Assembly (NCBI GenBank): GCA_017996175.1
Contig: JAGOHK010000013.1
Coordinates: forward strand, 1-64,000
Direction: 5' to 3'
Source of the DNA: Leptospiraceae bacterium
GTDB taxonomy: Bacteria; Spirochaetota; Leptospiria; Leptospirales; Leptospiraceae
DNA length: 64,000 bases
How positions within the stretch are numbered: the stretch's first letter is position 1; each line of letters opens with the position of its first letter. A model generated the notes under the pieces. The model made no database searches. It was given only the letters and a program-made list of their open reading frames with translations, and was not told where the DNA came from. The position numbers and the translations under genes were made by a program. This document shows positions 26,701 to 35,577 of the stretch, in pieces.

Positions 26701-27086
26701 AGTTTCAGGGAAAAACGGTAGAAGATGTATTTTTTAATATTGTGCAAGCTGGATTTACAATTGGCTCTATTAGCGGAAATACAGATGAAACAGGAACTAC
26801 AAGGACTTTTACGGTTAAACTAAATTCTCCTCCGGCGGCTAACGTAGTAGTAAGTATTGCTTCTACAAATACAAATGAGGTGATAGTTCAGTCTAACTCT
26901 ACTTTGACTTTTACTTCCGCAAATTGGAACACCACCCAGACTGTTACCGTAAAAGGTGTAGATGATCTTGAAGTCGATGGAGATAAGTCAGTCAGGATAG
27001 AATTATTACCAGCAGTGAGCACTGATATTTCGTATAACGGTTTAGATCCTGTTGATGTAATCGTAATAAATCTTGACAATGATTAA
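23715..27086 (+). CDS. Large lipoprotein of nine Calx-beta-like repeats
   Basis: A 1123-residue protein starting at GTG. The signal ends NFYNC, so Cys27 is probably lipidated. From about residue 85 there are nine consecutive repeats of about 105-130 residues. Each typically runs SESG, then F-V-LNSKPT, then a strand, then FT-NWN-PQTVTVTGVDD, then DGN-FTI, then YNGL and TN-DND. The pattern resembles Calx-beta-type domains of bacterial surface proteins, and the acidic DND ends could bind calcium. Repeats 6-8 diverge most; repeat 9 is again close to consensus and ends at the stop. Probably a long surface fibre or adhesin; no binding partner can be named. There is no C-terminal anchor, so the lipid is the only tether. 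Confidence 0.88.
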   Translation: MKRKLFSLENKKTIFLVFLVISNFYNCIPWPSALLGSLVIQKDKKSPLLFSPLGISALSGMGNSSTPTTFPEDSPNVITPENADFFVSQRTGLLTSELGTNATFTVKLTRKPSSSVSLHLVSSNLSEITVSPSNLIFTEEDWQIEQTVTLTGVNDYYLDGNRAVTIDLGSAISLDTGYNQLSAGVVEAENIDDETKGITVSLTSGHIISEQGSSSSFHVVLNSKPTADVVIPVVSNDLTEGLVSPPVLVFTEYNWNLPQTVIITGVDDNIADGNTIFTIALNPSTSDDPNFNELSQSNIGVTNQDNDLAGFTIINPTLTTSESGIAKVFYVVLNSEPTDTVYLPLLNQNPTEGSINKIGLTFSTSSWNIEQAVTVTGLDDFNLDGNINYFIQVGAPESNDTSYSTLSSQSVTVTNLDNDTPGFNISSMNRHTNEDLESASFQVKLYTIPSNNVSISFSSSDTSEGIIQSGASLVFTQANWNSPQTVIVKGVNDNLKDGDITFSIISSPATSEDTNYNGINPVDISVINDDNDTAGVVVAASPDPLVTTESGGKAAFTLKLRTKPTANVTISGIVSSNTSAGSVSPTSVTFTPTNWSIPKVITITGVDNAYYNQEGILYSIHVPSPTSVDLDYVGLPANSVNVKNSDNDTRGYTISKTKNFITADSNKSDSFTIRLNTRPVGGDVVIPVTSANNAEVIVSPSLLTFTANNWNTPQTVTMTGKPDGVVDGSKQVTIALGTPTSASGFKDYYPNATGSDYTTVKLPDYNGATANNGMFTLNNCDTDTKIAVCLPIVTERITSEAGTSFQYYILLNQPPVDTITFNVSSSNINEGTVSVASITRDATNWDSIQLITVTGVNDPTLEVIGEQIDGEKIYSIIHSTVNTSDSYYNGFDVADISNIRNTDPDKPAAIFTPVSTSSNRILLINNESRQISVRLNAQPIADVSFNLSGLGFTSNPASLIFTSTNWNVNQQITVSYNGTSGNKTLLTSAFSSADMKFQGKTVEDVFFNIVQAGFTIGSISGNTDETGTTRTFTVKLNSPPAANVVVSIASTNTNEVIVQSNSTLTFTSANWNTTQTVTVKGVDDLEVDGDKSVRIELLPAVSTDISYNGLDPVDVIVINLDND

Positions 27087-27128
27087 TGTGATTCTGATTC
27101 GGTATTTGTTTTATTTCATAAGTTTCTC

Positions 27129-27421
27129 CTAGAGTATTTTATTTATTACCAACCAGTCAATTGCATCCATAAACTCAGAGTAACCGTAGTCTTTTCGTGT
27201 CAGCAGGATCACTAAAGGAAAAAAGCCATTCAATATTTCCATTTGGTCTTGCTATATAACCATCTAGGCTTGTTGCGATATACCAATTGCCAAAAGAAAA
27301 TACCCATTCGCTTTGAAAAGAGCCTTGCTATCGCTTTTTTGGGCAATTGGGAATACCGAACTTTTTTTAAAATTGGAAATTACTTTTGGCGTAACGGTAT
27401 ATAAACTGAAATTTTCATCAT
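27129..27421 (-). pseudogene. Decayed dihydrofolate-reductase/RibD-C-like gene
   Basis: On the minus strand, an AGGAGAAG ribosome site and ATG-ATG (27421-27416) begin MMKISVY. The frame is then broken by a 119-base insertion and resumes with IATSLDGYIARPNGNIEW, the hallmark N-terminus of the DHFR/RibD-C family (usual form: YIATSLDGYIA...NG.I.WL). After DPADTK the frame shifts by one base and goes on as DYGYSEFMDAIDWLVINK, again typical of the family, then stops. The remaining two thirds of the gene are absent. The gene is therefore dead three times over: insertion, frameshift and truncation. It fills most of the 378-base gap before the second receptor gene. Confidence 0.8.
27281..27399. mobile_element. 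119-bp MITE with TA target duplication
   Basis: The element starts TACCAATTGCCAAAAG and ends with the imperfect complement of TACCGTTACGCCAAAAG. TA lies directly on both sides (27279-27280 and 27400-27401). Removing the element and one TA rejoins the broken DHFR-like codons exactly (MMKISVY-IATSLDGYIA). TA duplication and short terminal repeats fit a non-autonomous element moved by an IS630/Tc1-mariner-type transposase. It carries no gene. Confidence 0.75.
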
Positions 27422-27497
27422 CTTCTCCTAAAAGTATTTACAAATATAGGTTTGACTAATAAATTTGACTAACCCTATTTTTAGAAGAAAAATACAG

Positions 27498-29069
27498 ATG
27501 GTAAATGCGTTTATGAAAAATTCACAAAGCAATGATTTATATATCGAGAATTTAACTCCAGAGGAAGCTTATATTGCAGATTGTAAGAAGAACGATAAAT
27601 TTATGCTTATTTTAATGTTTTCGCATCTTCCTTGGATTATAATTTTTGCCTACGATTATGGAACACTCATTCCGGGTCTTATTCTATATACAATTTTAGC
27701 TTTGATTTCAATTGCAAATTTTTTTTTCCTTCAGGGAACCCAGACTTCACGCCAAATTTTTTCTATCCTAGTAATGAGTTTCTCTTCCATTTTGATTTTT
27801 GTTCAATTGGGTCGAATTGAAATGCATTTTCATGTGTTTGTGACACTTGGATTTTTACTCATTTATAAAGATTGGAAATTATTTGTTACGGCTACTCTGA
27901 CTGTTGCGCTACAACATGGGTTATTGAATTTGAGCCAGGAAAATAATTTTACTCTTATTGGAATTCCACTAAAAGTATTTAACTATGGACATGGTTGGGA
28001 TATTGTATTTCTCCACGCGATTTTTGTGATTTTTGAAAGTGCAACTATGGGTTATTTTTCTAGGCGTTTGAAAGATCAATTTATGAGATTTGAATCTTTG
28101 AATATATTAAATAAAATGTATGAAAAAAATTCACACCTCATAACGGAAGTAGGTGCCATTTCCCAAAAAACGAAAGATTCTGTTGGTAAAATATATTCCT
28201 TTTCCGAAAAGATTTCATCGGAAGCATATTCTCAGGTGAAATCCGTTCAGGAAATAAATGACTCTTTGAAATTAATCTCTGCCAGTATTTTAAATGTATC
28301 TAATAGCACAAAATCACAGTATGCCAGCACAGAAGGATTAACTTCGAACTTAAAAATTTTGAATGAGGAAAACGGTCATTTGCTACAGATGATTGGAGAT
28401 TCTGAAAAAGGAATTTTTAGAACACGTAATGTCGTACAAACTGGTGAGGCTACTTTGTTTTCGATGCAAAATTCGATGACCAGTATTTCTAATACTTACC
28501 GAAATATGCAAACGATCATTCAAGGAATTCATGAAATTGCAGATAGAATTAATTTACTTTCTTTAAACGCCTCCATTGAAGCCGCAAGAGCTGGCGAATA
28601 TGGTAGAGGTTTTGCGATTGTGGCACAAGAAGTTTCTAAATTGGCTGACCAAACCGCAAGGAGCATTCGGGAAAGTGACAGTTTAATGAAAAGCATTCAA
28701 ACCGAAGTCAGACAATCCGTAGATTCTGTAAGTAAAGGTATGGATGTATTTGTTGAATTAGCAAAACAATTCAATAAACTTTCTGAACAATTTAAAGGTG
28801 TGATCGAAACAGCCAAAGAACAGACTCGGAAGTTTGAAGAGATTGGTGTAAATATTACTTCGATTAATAAGGATGCCTATACAATTCAAAATTCGACCGG
28901 TGAACAGCAGAAATCTATGGAGTCAATTTTATTTTCTATTTCTGAGTTTCATCGGACGACGGAAAGTTTTGTGGCTAATGCGCAGGATTTAGTTTCACTC
29001 GGGAAGTCATCAGAAGAAATTATTAAAGACTTAAACCGTGCCATCGAGTCTTTAAAAAATGAATCGTAA
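27498..29069 (+). CDS. Methyl-accepting chemotaxis protein, second His-rich receptor
   Basis: A ~523-residue receptor, counting from the ATG at 27498. A TTG at 27465 would add 11 residues, but it has no ribosome site, and from the ATG the first membrane His falls at nearly the same distance from the start as in the receptor at 5142. The membrane region (~35-190) carries IEMHFHVF with Glu and His residues, a His 32 residues later (LQHGLL) and another in FLHAIF. The signalling hairpin is [20 protein letters not shown]. No HAMP domain was recognised. The gene overlaps the SCO1/SenC gene by 11 bases. Confidence 0.9.
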   Translation: MVNAFMKNSQSNDLYIENLTPEEAYIADCKKNDKFMLILMFSHLPWIIIFAYDYGTLIPGLILYTILALISIANFFFLQGTQTSRQIFSILVMSFSSILIFVQLGRIEMHFHVFVTLGFLLIYKDWKLFVTATLTVALQHGLLNLSQENNFTLIGIPLKVFNYGHGWDIVFLHAIFVIFESATMGYFSRRLKDQFMRFESLNILNKMYEKNSHLITEVGAISQKTKDSVGKIYSFSEKISSEAYSQVKSVQEINDSLKLISASILNVSNSTKSQYASTEGLTSNLKILNEENGHLLQMIGDSEKGIFRTRNVVQTGEATLFSMQNSMTSISNTYRNMQTIIQGIHEIADRINLLSLNASIEAARAGEYGRGFAIVAQEVSKLADQTARSIRESDSLMKSIQTEVRQSVDSVSKGMDVFVELAKQFNKLSEQFKGVIETAKEQTRKFEEIGVNITSINKDAYTIQNSTGEQQKSMESILFSISEFHRTTESFVANAQDLVSLGKSSEEIIKDLNRAIESLKNES

Positions 29070-29667
29070 AAGTAGACAATTTCGATATGGGTTTATATTT
29101 TTTCTGCATGTAATAGTTTTTATTATTCTGTATCTTTTTCATATAAATGCAAAGTACTATGGGTTTGAATCTTTTTTAAGAATACAACCTTTTGAACTGG
29201 AAGATCATAACGGGGAGAAGTTTACTGAAAAAGATTTAGACGGTAAGTTTCATTTTTTGTATTTTGGATTTTTGCATTGCACAGAAGTTTGTCCGAAGGG
29301 TGTAAGTTTGCTTACAAGAATTGCAAAACAAATTTCTGATCCGGATCTAAGATTCGTATTTGTTTCCATTGATCCCGCGCGAGATACAAAAGAATCTCTA
29401 AATACATTTATCCAAAATCGAGACAAAAGATTTATTGGACTAAGGGATTTTGAGATTAGAAAGATAGAAAATTTTGCTGGAGAGTTTAATTTACAGTTTG
29501 CGCGCGAACTATTTAGCAAAAATAATTCTGCCTACAACATTAATCATAGCTCTGTCATTATACTTTTAAATAAATCTCTTACAAAAGTAATTCAATACCC
29601 AGAAGGATTAGATGATTTAGACAGAATACAAAAAGATTTTGAAAAGTTTAAAAGTAATAGCGACTAA
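29059..29667 (+). CDS. SCO1/SenC family copper-binding thioredoxin-fold protein
   Basis: A 202-residue protein with an N-terminal membrane anchor (~10-29). The copper site is complete: Cys74 and Cys78 in HCTEVCP and His163 in [15 protein letters not shown] and the [10 protein letters not shown] strand are typical of SCO proteins. The family delivers copper to the CuA site of cytochrome oxidase or acts as a thiol redox protein. It overlaps the receptor gene upstream by 11 bases, so the two are translated from one message. No cytochrome oxidase gene is nearby. It ends four bases inside the convergent antiporter gene. Confidence 0.9.
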   Translation: MNRKSRQFRYGFIFFLHVIVFIILYLFHINAKYYGFESFLRIQPFELEDHNGEKFTEKDLDGKFHFLYFGFLHCTEVCPKGVSLLTRIAKQISDPDLRFVFVSIDPARDTKESLNTFIQNRDKRFIGLRDFEIRKIENFAGEFNLQFARELFSKNNSAYNINHSSVIILLNKSLTKVIQYPEGLDDLDRIQKDFEKFKSNSD

Positions 29668-31403
29668 CGTTTTGAATCAAACACAATATTACTATTTGAA
29701 CGAATAATTTCTTCTTGATCCAAAATAGTATTTTTATCAATTCCGAATTTTTCCAAGAGAGTGGAAAAAATTTGAATAGAAGATTCGAATTCCTCTGTAA
29801 CTACAACGTCCGCTCCCATCTCTTTTATTTTATCCTGGTTGAGTAAATACCGTGTGCGAACTAAAATATAAATATCGGGGCGTAATTTTTTCATGAGGGA
29901 AGTGGATTCTTTAACTGCTGCTTCGTCAGAAATCGCAATTACAACAGCCTTTGCTTTATAAAAACCGGCTCGTTCGAGTGCTTCTGGGTCAGTACAATCT
30001 CCATAAAAAATAGGGAGCCCATCTGACTTCCCATCTTTCACGTTGTTTAAATTCATTTCCATTATATTAAAAGGAATCTTTGTTGCCTTTAGTACATTGC
30101 TTACATTTCTTCCAATTACTCCGAAACCGAGAATCAATACTTCTGGTGATTCTGATTCTCTATCTGATTTTGGATTCGATTTTTCTTTTTTGTAGAGAGA
30201 TAATTTGTGTAGCGGTATAAAGCTAATAGCCGGAACTGCCTTTACAGCAAGGTTAGGGGCAAATGCAATCATCCCAGGCGCCAAAATCATAGTAATCACC
30301 ATAGCCGTAAGTATGATTTGAAAAATATCATTTGTGATGATTTGATTTTGCAAAGCAACACTTGCAAGTACGTAGGAAAATTCTCCCACTTGTGCGAGAG
30401 CCATTCCCGCTAGAATGCTGACTTTAGGAGTATTACCTAAAATGAGTGACACAAAAGAAACAATCGCACCTTTGACTAGTATGACGCCTAACGCTACTAA
30501 AATATAAAAATGAATGAATTCAAACTTGATGTTAATTAAAAGACCCAATGACATAAAAAAAATAGCAGTAAATGCATCTCGGATTGGTTCAATTGTTTTT
30601 GCTACTTTATGACTTTCGTCAGAGCCAGCAATTACTACACCGGCGACAAAAGCGCCTAACGCTAAAGAAAGACCAGCCAAGTGACTCAAATAAGCTGCTC
30701 CAAAACAGAGGGCAAGTCCTCCGAGAACCCAAACTTCTTGGGCTTGGAGATGAGAAATCATTCTTAGTAGCTTAGGTAGAAAAAATCGAAAACCTCCAAA
30801 AATTCCACCACCGAGTAGTATCATAAGCCCAATGTCCTTAGCAATTTTTCCGAAGGAACTTGATTCGGCTGGGTTTAAAAAACTGACTCCGATCATTAAG
30901 GGAACAATTGCAATATCTTGAAAAATCAAAATTCCTAAAGAAATTTTTCCGTGTTCTTGGTTTAATTCTTTTCTTTCTTTTAGAATTTTTAGACAAATAG
31001 GGGTGCTGCTAACGGCAAATACCATTCCATAAAAAAAAGCTTTTTGAAAGGGGATTTGGGATGTGATAAAGGGAGAGAGGATAAATGTGAGTAGACTTAA
31101 TCCAAGGATTGTGATTAATACTTGTAATCCTCCACCGACAAAGACTATTCTTTTGAGTTTGGATAATTCTGCCAGAGAAAATTCTAACCCGATAGTGAAC
31201 AACAACAATACTACTCCTAGTTCAGATAGAGAGTTTATTACATCCATATCATCTACAATTTTAAATCCACTTGGTCCTACTAAAACTCCAGTAAGAATTA
31301 ATCCTATTACAGAGGGGATTTTAAATTTCTGAAATACTATAATAATTAAAATGGCAACTGTAATTAGTAAAACTAAATCTGGTAAAAATTTCATTTCGTG
31401 CAT
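29664..31403 (-). CDS. Kef-type K+/H+ antiporter with RCK domain
   Basis: A 579-residue CPA2 transporter. Residues ~5-390 hold about twelve membrane helices with family wording such as GLILTGVLVGPSGF, LFTIGLEFS and GAFVAGVVIAGS. A cytoplasmic RCK/TrkA-N domain follows with the Rossmann motif ILGFGVIGR (~425), YGDCTDPEALERAG and EFESSIQIF. It would exchange K+ or Na+ for H+ under NAD(H) or ligand control. No KefF/KefG partner is adjacent. Glutathione-gated KefB/C are mainly proteobacterial, so the gating signal here is unknown. Confidence 0.9.
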   Translation of the reverse strand: MHEMKFLPDLVLLITVAILIIIVFQKFKIPSVIGLILTGVLVGPSGFKIVDDMDVINSLSELGVVLLLFTIGLEFSLAELSKLKRIVFVGGGLQVLITILGLSLLTFILSPFITSQIPFQKAFFYGMVFAVSSTPICLKILKERKELNQEHGKISLGILIFQDIAIVPLMIGVSFLNPAESSSFGKIAKDIGLMILLGGGIFGGFRFFLPKLLRMISHLQAQEVWVLGGLALCFGAAYLSHLAGLSLALGAFVAGVVIAGSDESHKVAKTIEPIRDAFTAIFFMSLGLLINIKFEFIHFYILVALGVILVKGAIVSFVSLILGNTPKVSILAGMALAQVGEFSYVLASVALQNQIITNDIFQIILTAMVITMILAPGMIAFAPNLAVKAVPAISFIPLHKLSLYKKEKSNPKSDRESESPEVLILGFGVIGRNVSNVLKATKIPFNIMEMNLNNVKDGKSDGLPIFYGDCTDPEALERAGFYKAKAVVIAISDEAAVKESTSLMKKLRPDIYILVRTRYLLNQDKIKEMGADVVVTEEFESSIQIFSTLLEKFGIDKNTILDQEEIIRSNSNIVFDSKR

Positions 31404-31901
31404 ATTGATTCCTTTTTTTCATTACAGAAATTAGGCATTAGAAAGAAAGAAAAAAAATTTAAAGGAATCTGAACTTTGTCACCTTGAACATTTTAAGACG
31501 AAATTGCGCTCAAGCTCAAGTTGTAAAATCGTTCCTTCTGAATCTCTCAGTTGCGTTGCCGCAAACCCAGCCGCCCAAGCAACGATAGATAATGACATAT
31601 TGATCCACAGATAATTAGAACTATATCAAATGTTACTCGAATAAAGTCCTTGTGAAAAATTTCTTCTATCATTTGGTTTATATTAAGAATGGCTAAGTGC
31701 TATTAGCCGTCATAGAAAATACTCGGGATAAGTCTTATTTGTAATTGGATTAAAATTTAATTGGCATATAGAATTAGTTCGATGTCGAATAAAAAGAAAT
31801 AAAGTTTGACAGGTTTTAATTTCACTATTTTTTGAGGGGAAAGAATTTAGATTCCAAACTAATCTACTTCTCGGAAGTGAAAATTATTCAAATTCCTTTT
31901 T
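31404..31901. other. 498-base intergenic stretch, possible small ORF
   Basis: No clear gene is present. On the minus strand 31598-31479 could encode 39 residues (MSLSIVAWAAGFAATQLRDS and so on), but it has only a poor ribosome site and no recognisable motif; it may be a gene remnant. A hairpin GGCTAAGTGCTATTAGCC lies near 31690, and TTGACA before a T-rich tract near 31808 may be a promoter for the cyclase gene. Confidence 0.35.
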
Positions 31902-33719
31902 ATGGATAATGATATGGATGATATAATTGTAGAACGAACAAAACGCAAACTAGCCGCTATCATGGCAGCCGATGTGGTTGGGTATAGTAAGATGATGGAG
32001 ATGAATGAAACTGGAACGATGAACCAGTTGCGAGCTCTTTTGGATTTGACGATTAAACCGCTTATTAGTTCTTATGACGGAAGAATTTTTAAACTTATTG
32101 GCGATGGAATTATGAGTGAGTTTAGTAGCGTAATGGATGCAACTGAATGTGCAATCAAGTTTCAAAAAGAAATGTATCGTTTGAATGCACTCTCCCTAGC
32201 TGATAAGCAATTACAATTTCGCATTGGCGTTCATGTCGGTGACGTAATAATAGAAGGCGATGACCTTTTCGGAGATGGTGTCAATATGGCTGCGCGGCTA
32301 GAGTCGATTACCCAGCCTGGAGGCATTTGTATTTCAGGAGATGTGTATAGACAAGTTCGCACAAAGATTAATGTCACATTCGTGGATATGGGCGAACGAA
32401 AAATGAAAAATATTTCGGAGCCAATACAGGTTTATAAAATAGAATTATTTGAAGCCGATGAGATTGAATCTAAAGCTATCCAAACCCAAACTTCTCAAAT
32501 CAAGATACTGAACTTACAATCCGATAAACCTTCGATAGCTGTGTTGCCATTTGTCAACGCGAATGGAAATCCCGAACATGATTTTTTCTCCGATGGAATT
32601 GCAGAAGATATTATTACCGATCTCTCGAAGAACAAGGCATTGTTGATTATTTCCCGCAACAGTTCCTTTTCTTACAAGAATGAAAAGAAAGATACTACCC
32701 ATATCGCTAGAGAGTTAGGAGTGAAATATTTGCTTACTGGAAGCGTGCGAACTTCTGGAAATAAAGGGCGGATAACAGCTAACTTAATAGAAGCAGAAAC
32801 CGGAACACAGATTTGGGCAGAAAGATATGACAGGGCATTAGAAGATATTTTTGCAGTCCAAGATGAAATTACACAGAGCATCATAACAGCCGTTATCCCC
32901 GGTATCTTTCAATCTGAGAACCAGAGATCAAGTCGAAAAGTTCCAGAAACTCTCGGGGTATGGGAATTGATTATTCGTGCTCATGCGTTTCTCGGAAATT
33001 TTGGTAAAGCAGATTTGGTACAGGCACGTCTACTTTTAGAAAAAGCCCTAGAATTAAGCCATAATAATTCAATGGCTTATAGTGATTTGGCGCTCGTGCA
33101 TCATTTTGAAGCAGTTTTTGGTTGGACAGAATCTCCAGAAGAATCCCATAAAGCTTTCATTCAGTCTGCTAAACGTGCTGTTGAACTTGATAACGCAAAC
33201 CCTGTTGCCCACACGGTTGCTGGAATTTCGGATTTATTTTCCGGCGACCATACCAAGGCATTTGAAAGACTTAAACGAGCTTTAACTCTTGACCACAATT
33301 TAACTCTTGCACACGGATATACTGGGATAGTACACGCATTTGCAGGAGAGTATGAGGATTCCGTAAAACAAGCAGATCATGCAATACGTTTAAGTCCGAG
33401 AGATGGTTATTTAGTTGTATGGAATATTTGCAAAGCATGGGCAAGTTTGAACGAAGAAAAATATGACGACTGTTATTACTTTGCAGATCTCGCGGTTGAG
33501 ACTAAACCTGAGTTCGCAGATGGCTATTTACTATTAGCCGCAAGTGCTGGACACCTTTATCTAAAAGAAAAAGCAAGAGTTGCATTAACATCGTTAAACG
33601 AAAGAATGCCAAATCTTACTATAAACGATCCTAGACTGAATCGTCCTTTGAAACGATCGGAAGATAGGGAGCGACTACTCGAAGGCTTGCAAAAAGCCGG
33701 TATGAGAACAGATGTTTGA
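31902..33719 (+). CDS. Class III adenylate cyclase with TolB-like and TPR domains
   Basis: A 605-residue regulator. Residues ~15-185 form the class III cyclase domain: AAIMAADVVGYSKMM holds the first metal Asp, LIGDGIMSEF the second, and GDGVNMAARLE the central helix. Residues ~210-330 match the TolB/FlgO-like N-terminal domain often fused to such cyclases (SIAVLPFVNANG, LLTGSVRTSG). Residues ~350-600 are TPR-like helices. It would make cAMP (or another cyclic nucleotide) under control of the TPR module. This three-part arrangement is common in rhizobia and Leptospira. There is no membrane segment. Confidence 0.9.
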   Translation: MDNDMDDIIVERTKRKLAAIMAADVVGYSKMMEMNETGTMNQLRALLDLTIKPLISSYDGRIFKLIGDGIMSEFSSVMDATECAIKFQKEMYRLNALSLADKQLQFRIGVHVGDVIIEGDDLFGDGVNMAARLESITQPGGICISGDVYRQVRTKINVTFVDMGERKMKNISEPIQVYKIELFEADEIESKAIQTQTSQIKILNLQSDKPSIAVLPFVNANGNPEHDFFSDGIAEDIITDLSKNKALLIISRNSSFSYKNEKKDTTHIARELGVKYLLTGSVRTSGNKGRITANLIEAETGTQIWAERYDRALEDIFAVQDEITQSIITAVIPGIFQSENQRSSRKVPETLGVWELIIRAHAFLGNFGKADLVQARLLLEKALELSHNNSMAYSDLALVHHFEAVFGWTESPEESHKAFIQSAKRAVELDNANPVAHTVAGISDLFSGDHTKAFERLKRALTLDHNLTLAHGYTGIVHAFAGEYEDSVKQADHAIRLSPRDGYLVVWNICKAWASLNEEKYDDCYYFADLAVETKPEFADGYLLLAASAGHLYLKEKARVALTSLNERMPNLTINDPRLNRPLKRSEDRERLLEGLQKAGMRTDV

Positions 33720-33803
33720 TTAACTTATTTCAGAAAGTAAAAAAGATTGACTCTAGTTCTATATTAAAGCAGACTAAGCTACAAAAAAATAAAGGAATAA
33801 AAA

Positions 33804-34205
33804 ATGGGAATATTAGATTCACTAAAAGGTATGGTCGGAAAAGGTTCTCCTAAAGTAGAAGTAAAGCTTTTGAAAAATCAAGTATCGGTCCAAGAAAGTG
33901 TAAAGGGACTTGCTACTTTTACTGGGGGCGAATACCCTGTAACCATTGATTCAGTAGTTTTATATATGCTTATGGTTGAAGAAATTAAAGAGCAGGAAAA
34001 AACAAAAGAATCGACAGAGAAAGTGGGAACAATTACTTTTAATGATTATATTTTAGAACCAAAAGAAGTGATAACTCTTCCGTTTCAACTTGTAGTTCCT
34101 AAAGATAATTTAATCAGCTCTGCGGCTATCAAACATTTTGTGCAAGTGAAATTAGACATCAGTGGACAAGATGCTTACGGAGTTTGTGAAATTAAAATAA
34201 TTTAA
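33804..34205 (+). CDS. Spo0M-like arrestin-fold protein
   Basis: A 133-residue protein that matches the first half of sporulation-control protein Spo0M (PF07070): it begins MGILDSLKGMVGKGSPKVEV, followed by KGLATFTGGEYPVTIDSVVL and a ligand-like LPFQLVVP strand. The second half of Spo0M is missing, giving a single arrestin-like domain. Spirochaetes do not sporulate, so the role is different; in Bacillus Spo0M links to cell shape and division. An AAAGGAA ribosome site is present. It is flanked by repeat B. Confidence 0.75.
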   Translation: MGILDSLKGMVGKGSPKVEVKLLKNQVSVQESVKGLATFTGGEYPVTIDSVVLYMLMVEEIKEQEKTKESTEKVGTITFNDYILEPKEVITLPFQLVVPKDNLISSAAIKHFVQVKLDISGQDAYGVCEIKII

Positions 34206-34376
34206 AGATTACCACCGATCGCTATCGCTAATACCGAGAGCACCGATAAGTGAACGATAAAAAATATTATGTATTCGAACGAGATTAAGAAAATTTATGA
34301 ATTAACGTATCTTTTATCCGTGTTAATCGGTGTTCACATATTCGGCTACGATCAGTGCAAGTCGGTGGTAATCTTT
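34204..34376. repeat. Palindromic repeat family B, copy 1
   Basis: AAAGATTACCACCGA (34204-34218) and its perfect complement (34362-34376) bracket 173 bases. An inner near-palindrome (CACCGATAAGTGAAC and TTAATCGGTGTTCAC) suggests a longer fold. The left arm overlaps the stop codon of the Spo0M-like gene. A related copy with a foreign insert is at 36787-36950; half-copies lie near 40280 and 49503. Confidence 0.75.
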
Positions 34377-34395
34377 GAGTAGGTGAGGAGGAAAA

Positions 34396-35142
34396 ATGTT
34401 AAGTGATTTTCCGAAAGTAGAATGTCCATTTGTTCGTAAAGTTTACAAAGTAAATCCAAGCGATTTTAAAAAATTCGGCTCTTCTCTTAAACTAAGAGAG
34501 CCTGCTGTGTATTTAGTTGAGCCAGAAATCAACGAAGGTTTTGATTGGGTTTTAAATGACCCGAATACTTTTGCAGTAGAAAAAGTAGATGGTTCTAATT
34601 TAGCCATTCGAATGGAAGGCGGGCGGCTAATGGAAGTGCAAAACCGTATGAATGTAATTGATCCTTTGCAAATTATGAAGGGAAATATTTATCATATAGA
34701 AGGAATATTCAAGGCAATTGAAAAAGATTATTTGAAATCAGATGGAATTCAATATGGTGAATCGTTAGGTCCCAAACTACAGGCTAACCCCTATAAGCTC
34801 CCTCATCACCTCTGGTATCCATTTTCCAAAGCCAAAGAGTCACTTCGCTACAAATCTTTTGAGAAACACCCAAAAGGTTACTGGGAGTTTAGCGAATGGT
34901 TTCGGCTTCATTTAAAAAGCCTATTCTATTGTCGCTATCATAAAATTCCTATCTCGGATATGGCGACTAACGCTGATGTTCCTTTTGCAGAGGGAGTAGT
35001 TTTTTATAATGGGGATAAAATTTCTAAACTAAGAAGAGATATGTGGTATTGGCATTACTGCGAGAAGGTAGAAATTTATGATTTAAGTGAGGCTACTCTT
35101 GCTAATGCGAAACAGCTTGGGATTACTGTTAAGGGATATTAG
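34396..35142 (+). CDS. Probable ATP-dependent RNA ligase
   Basis: A 248-residue nucleotidyltransferase of RNA-ligase type (PF09414-like). The AMP-accepting motif I is EKVDGSN with Lys63. A motif III candidate is YGESLGPKLQANPY. Motif IV is EGVVF (Glu199) and motif V is KISKLRRDMW (Lys211). These are the expected order and spacing for a minimal catalytic domain like that of T4 Rnl2, with no extra domain. It would seal RNA 3'-OH and 5'-phosphate ends. A GGTGAGGAGG ribosome site is strong. The next gene is 3 bases on, encoding an exported protein of no obvious link. Confidence 0.75.
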   Translation: MLSDFPKVECPFVRKVYKVNPSDFKKFGSSLKLREPAVYLVEPEINEGFDWVLNDPNTFAVEKVDGSNLAIRMEGGRLMEVQNRMNVIDPLQIMKGNIYHIEGIFKAIEKDYLKSDGIQYGESLGPKLQANPYKLPHHLWYPFSKAKESLRYKSFEKHPKGYWEFSEWFRLHLKSLFYCRYHKIPISDMATNADVPFAEGVVFYNGDKISKLRRDMWYWHYCEKVEIYDLSEATLANAKQLGITVKGY

Positions 35143-35145
35143 GCT

Positions 35146-35574
35146 ATGACAACAATAATGAAAAAATTTCTTCTAATCTTATTACTACCTTTTCTTATTT
35201 TCGCGGACGATTCGCAAGATAATACACTACAATTCTTAGCAGGCAAATATCTGTTAATTGGTCAAAAGCCAGATTCCAAAGAAACTTACTCTGGGACTAT
35301 TTCGTTTAGCTTTGATGAAAAGAAAAAAATTTTAAACTTTAAACGAATTGTGAATGGAAAAAATACTTTGGGTACTGCAAAAATCGAAAAGGCGCTGGCA
35401 GGGGAAGCGGAGGTTCTAAGGCTTCGATTTGTAGAAAATAAAAAAGAATACGAAGGCACTTTTTTATGGAGATCGGATTTGGATAATTATGGACGGCTTT
35501 CTGGTTATATTTATCTAAAAAATAATTCCACGAAGTCTCCGGGATTAGAAGCTTACTTTATTCAGCAGGAGTAA
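35146..35574 (+). CDS. Small exported beta-rich protein
   Basis: A 142-residue protein with a signal peptide (FLLILLLPFLIFA, cleaved near residue 20). The mature part looks like a small beta-barrel: TYSGTISFSFDEKKKILNF, YEGTFLWRSD, GRLSGYIYLKNN. No Cys and no known motif. An ATG four codons later is possible, but AAGGG lies well placed before the first. It is only 3 bases after the RNA ligase gene. Function unknown. Confidence 0.65.
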   Translation: MTTIMKKFLLILLLPFLIFADDSQDNTLQFLAGKYLLIGQKPDSKETYSGTISFSFDEKKKILNFKRIVNGKNTLGTAKIEKALAGEAEVLRLRFVENKKEYEGTFLWRSDLDNYGRLSGYIYLKNNSTKSPGLEAYFIQQE

Positions 35575-35577
35575 ATT

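Noticed and set aside
31479-31598. A real 39-residue gene on the minus strand
   Set aside because: Weak ribosome site, no recognisable motif and a chance-length frame; mentioned only within the gap description.
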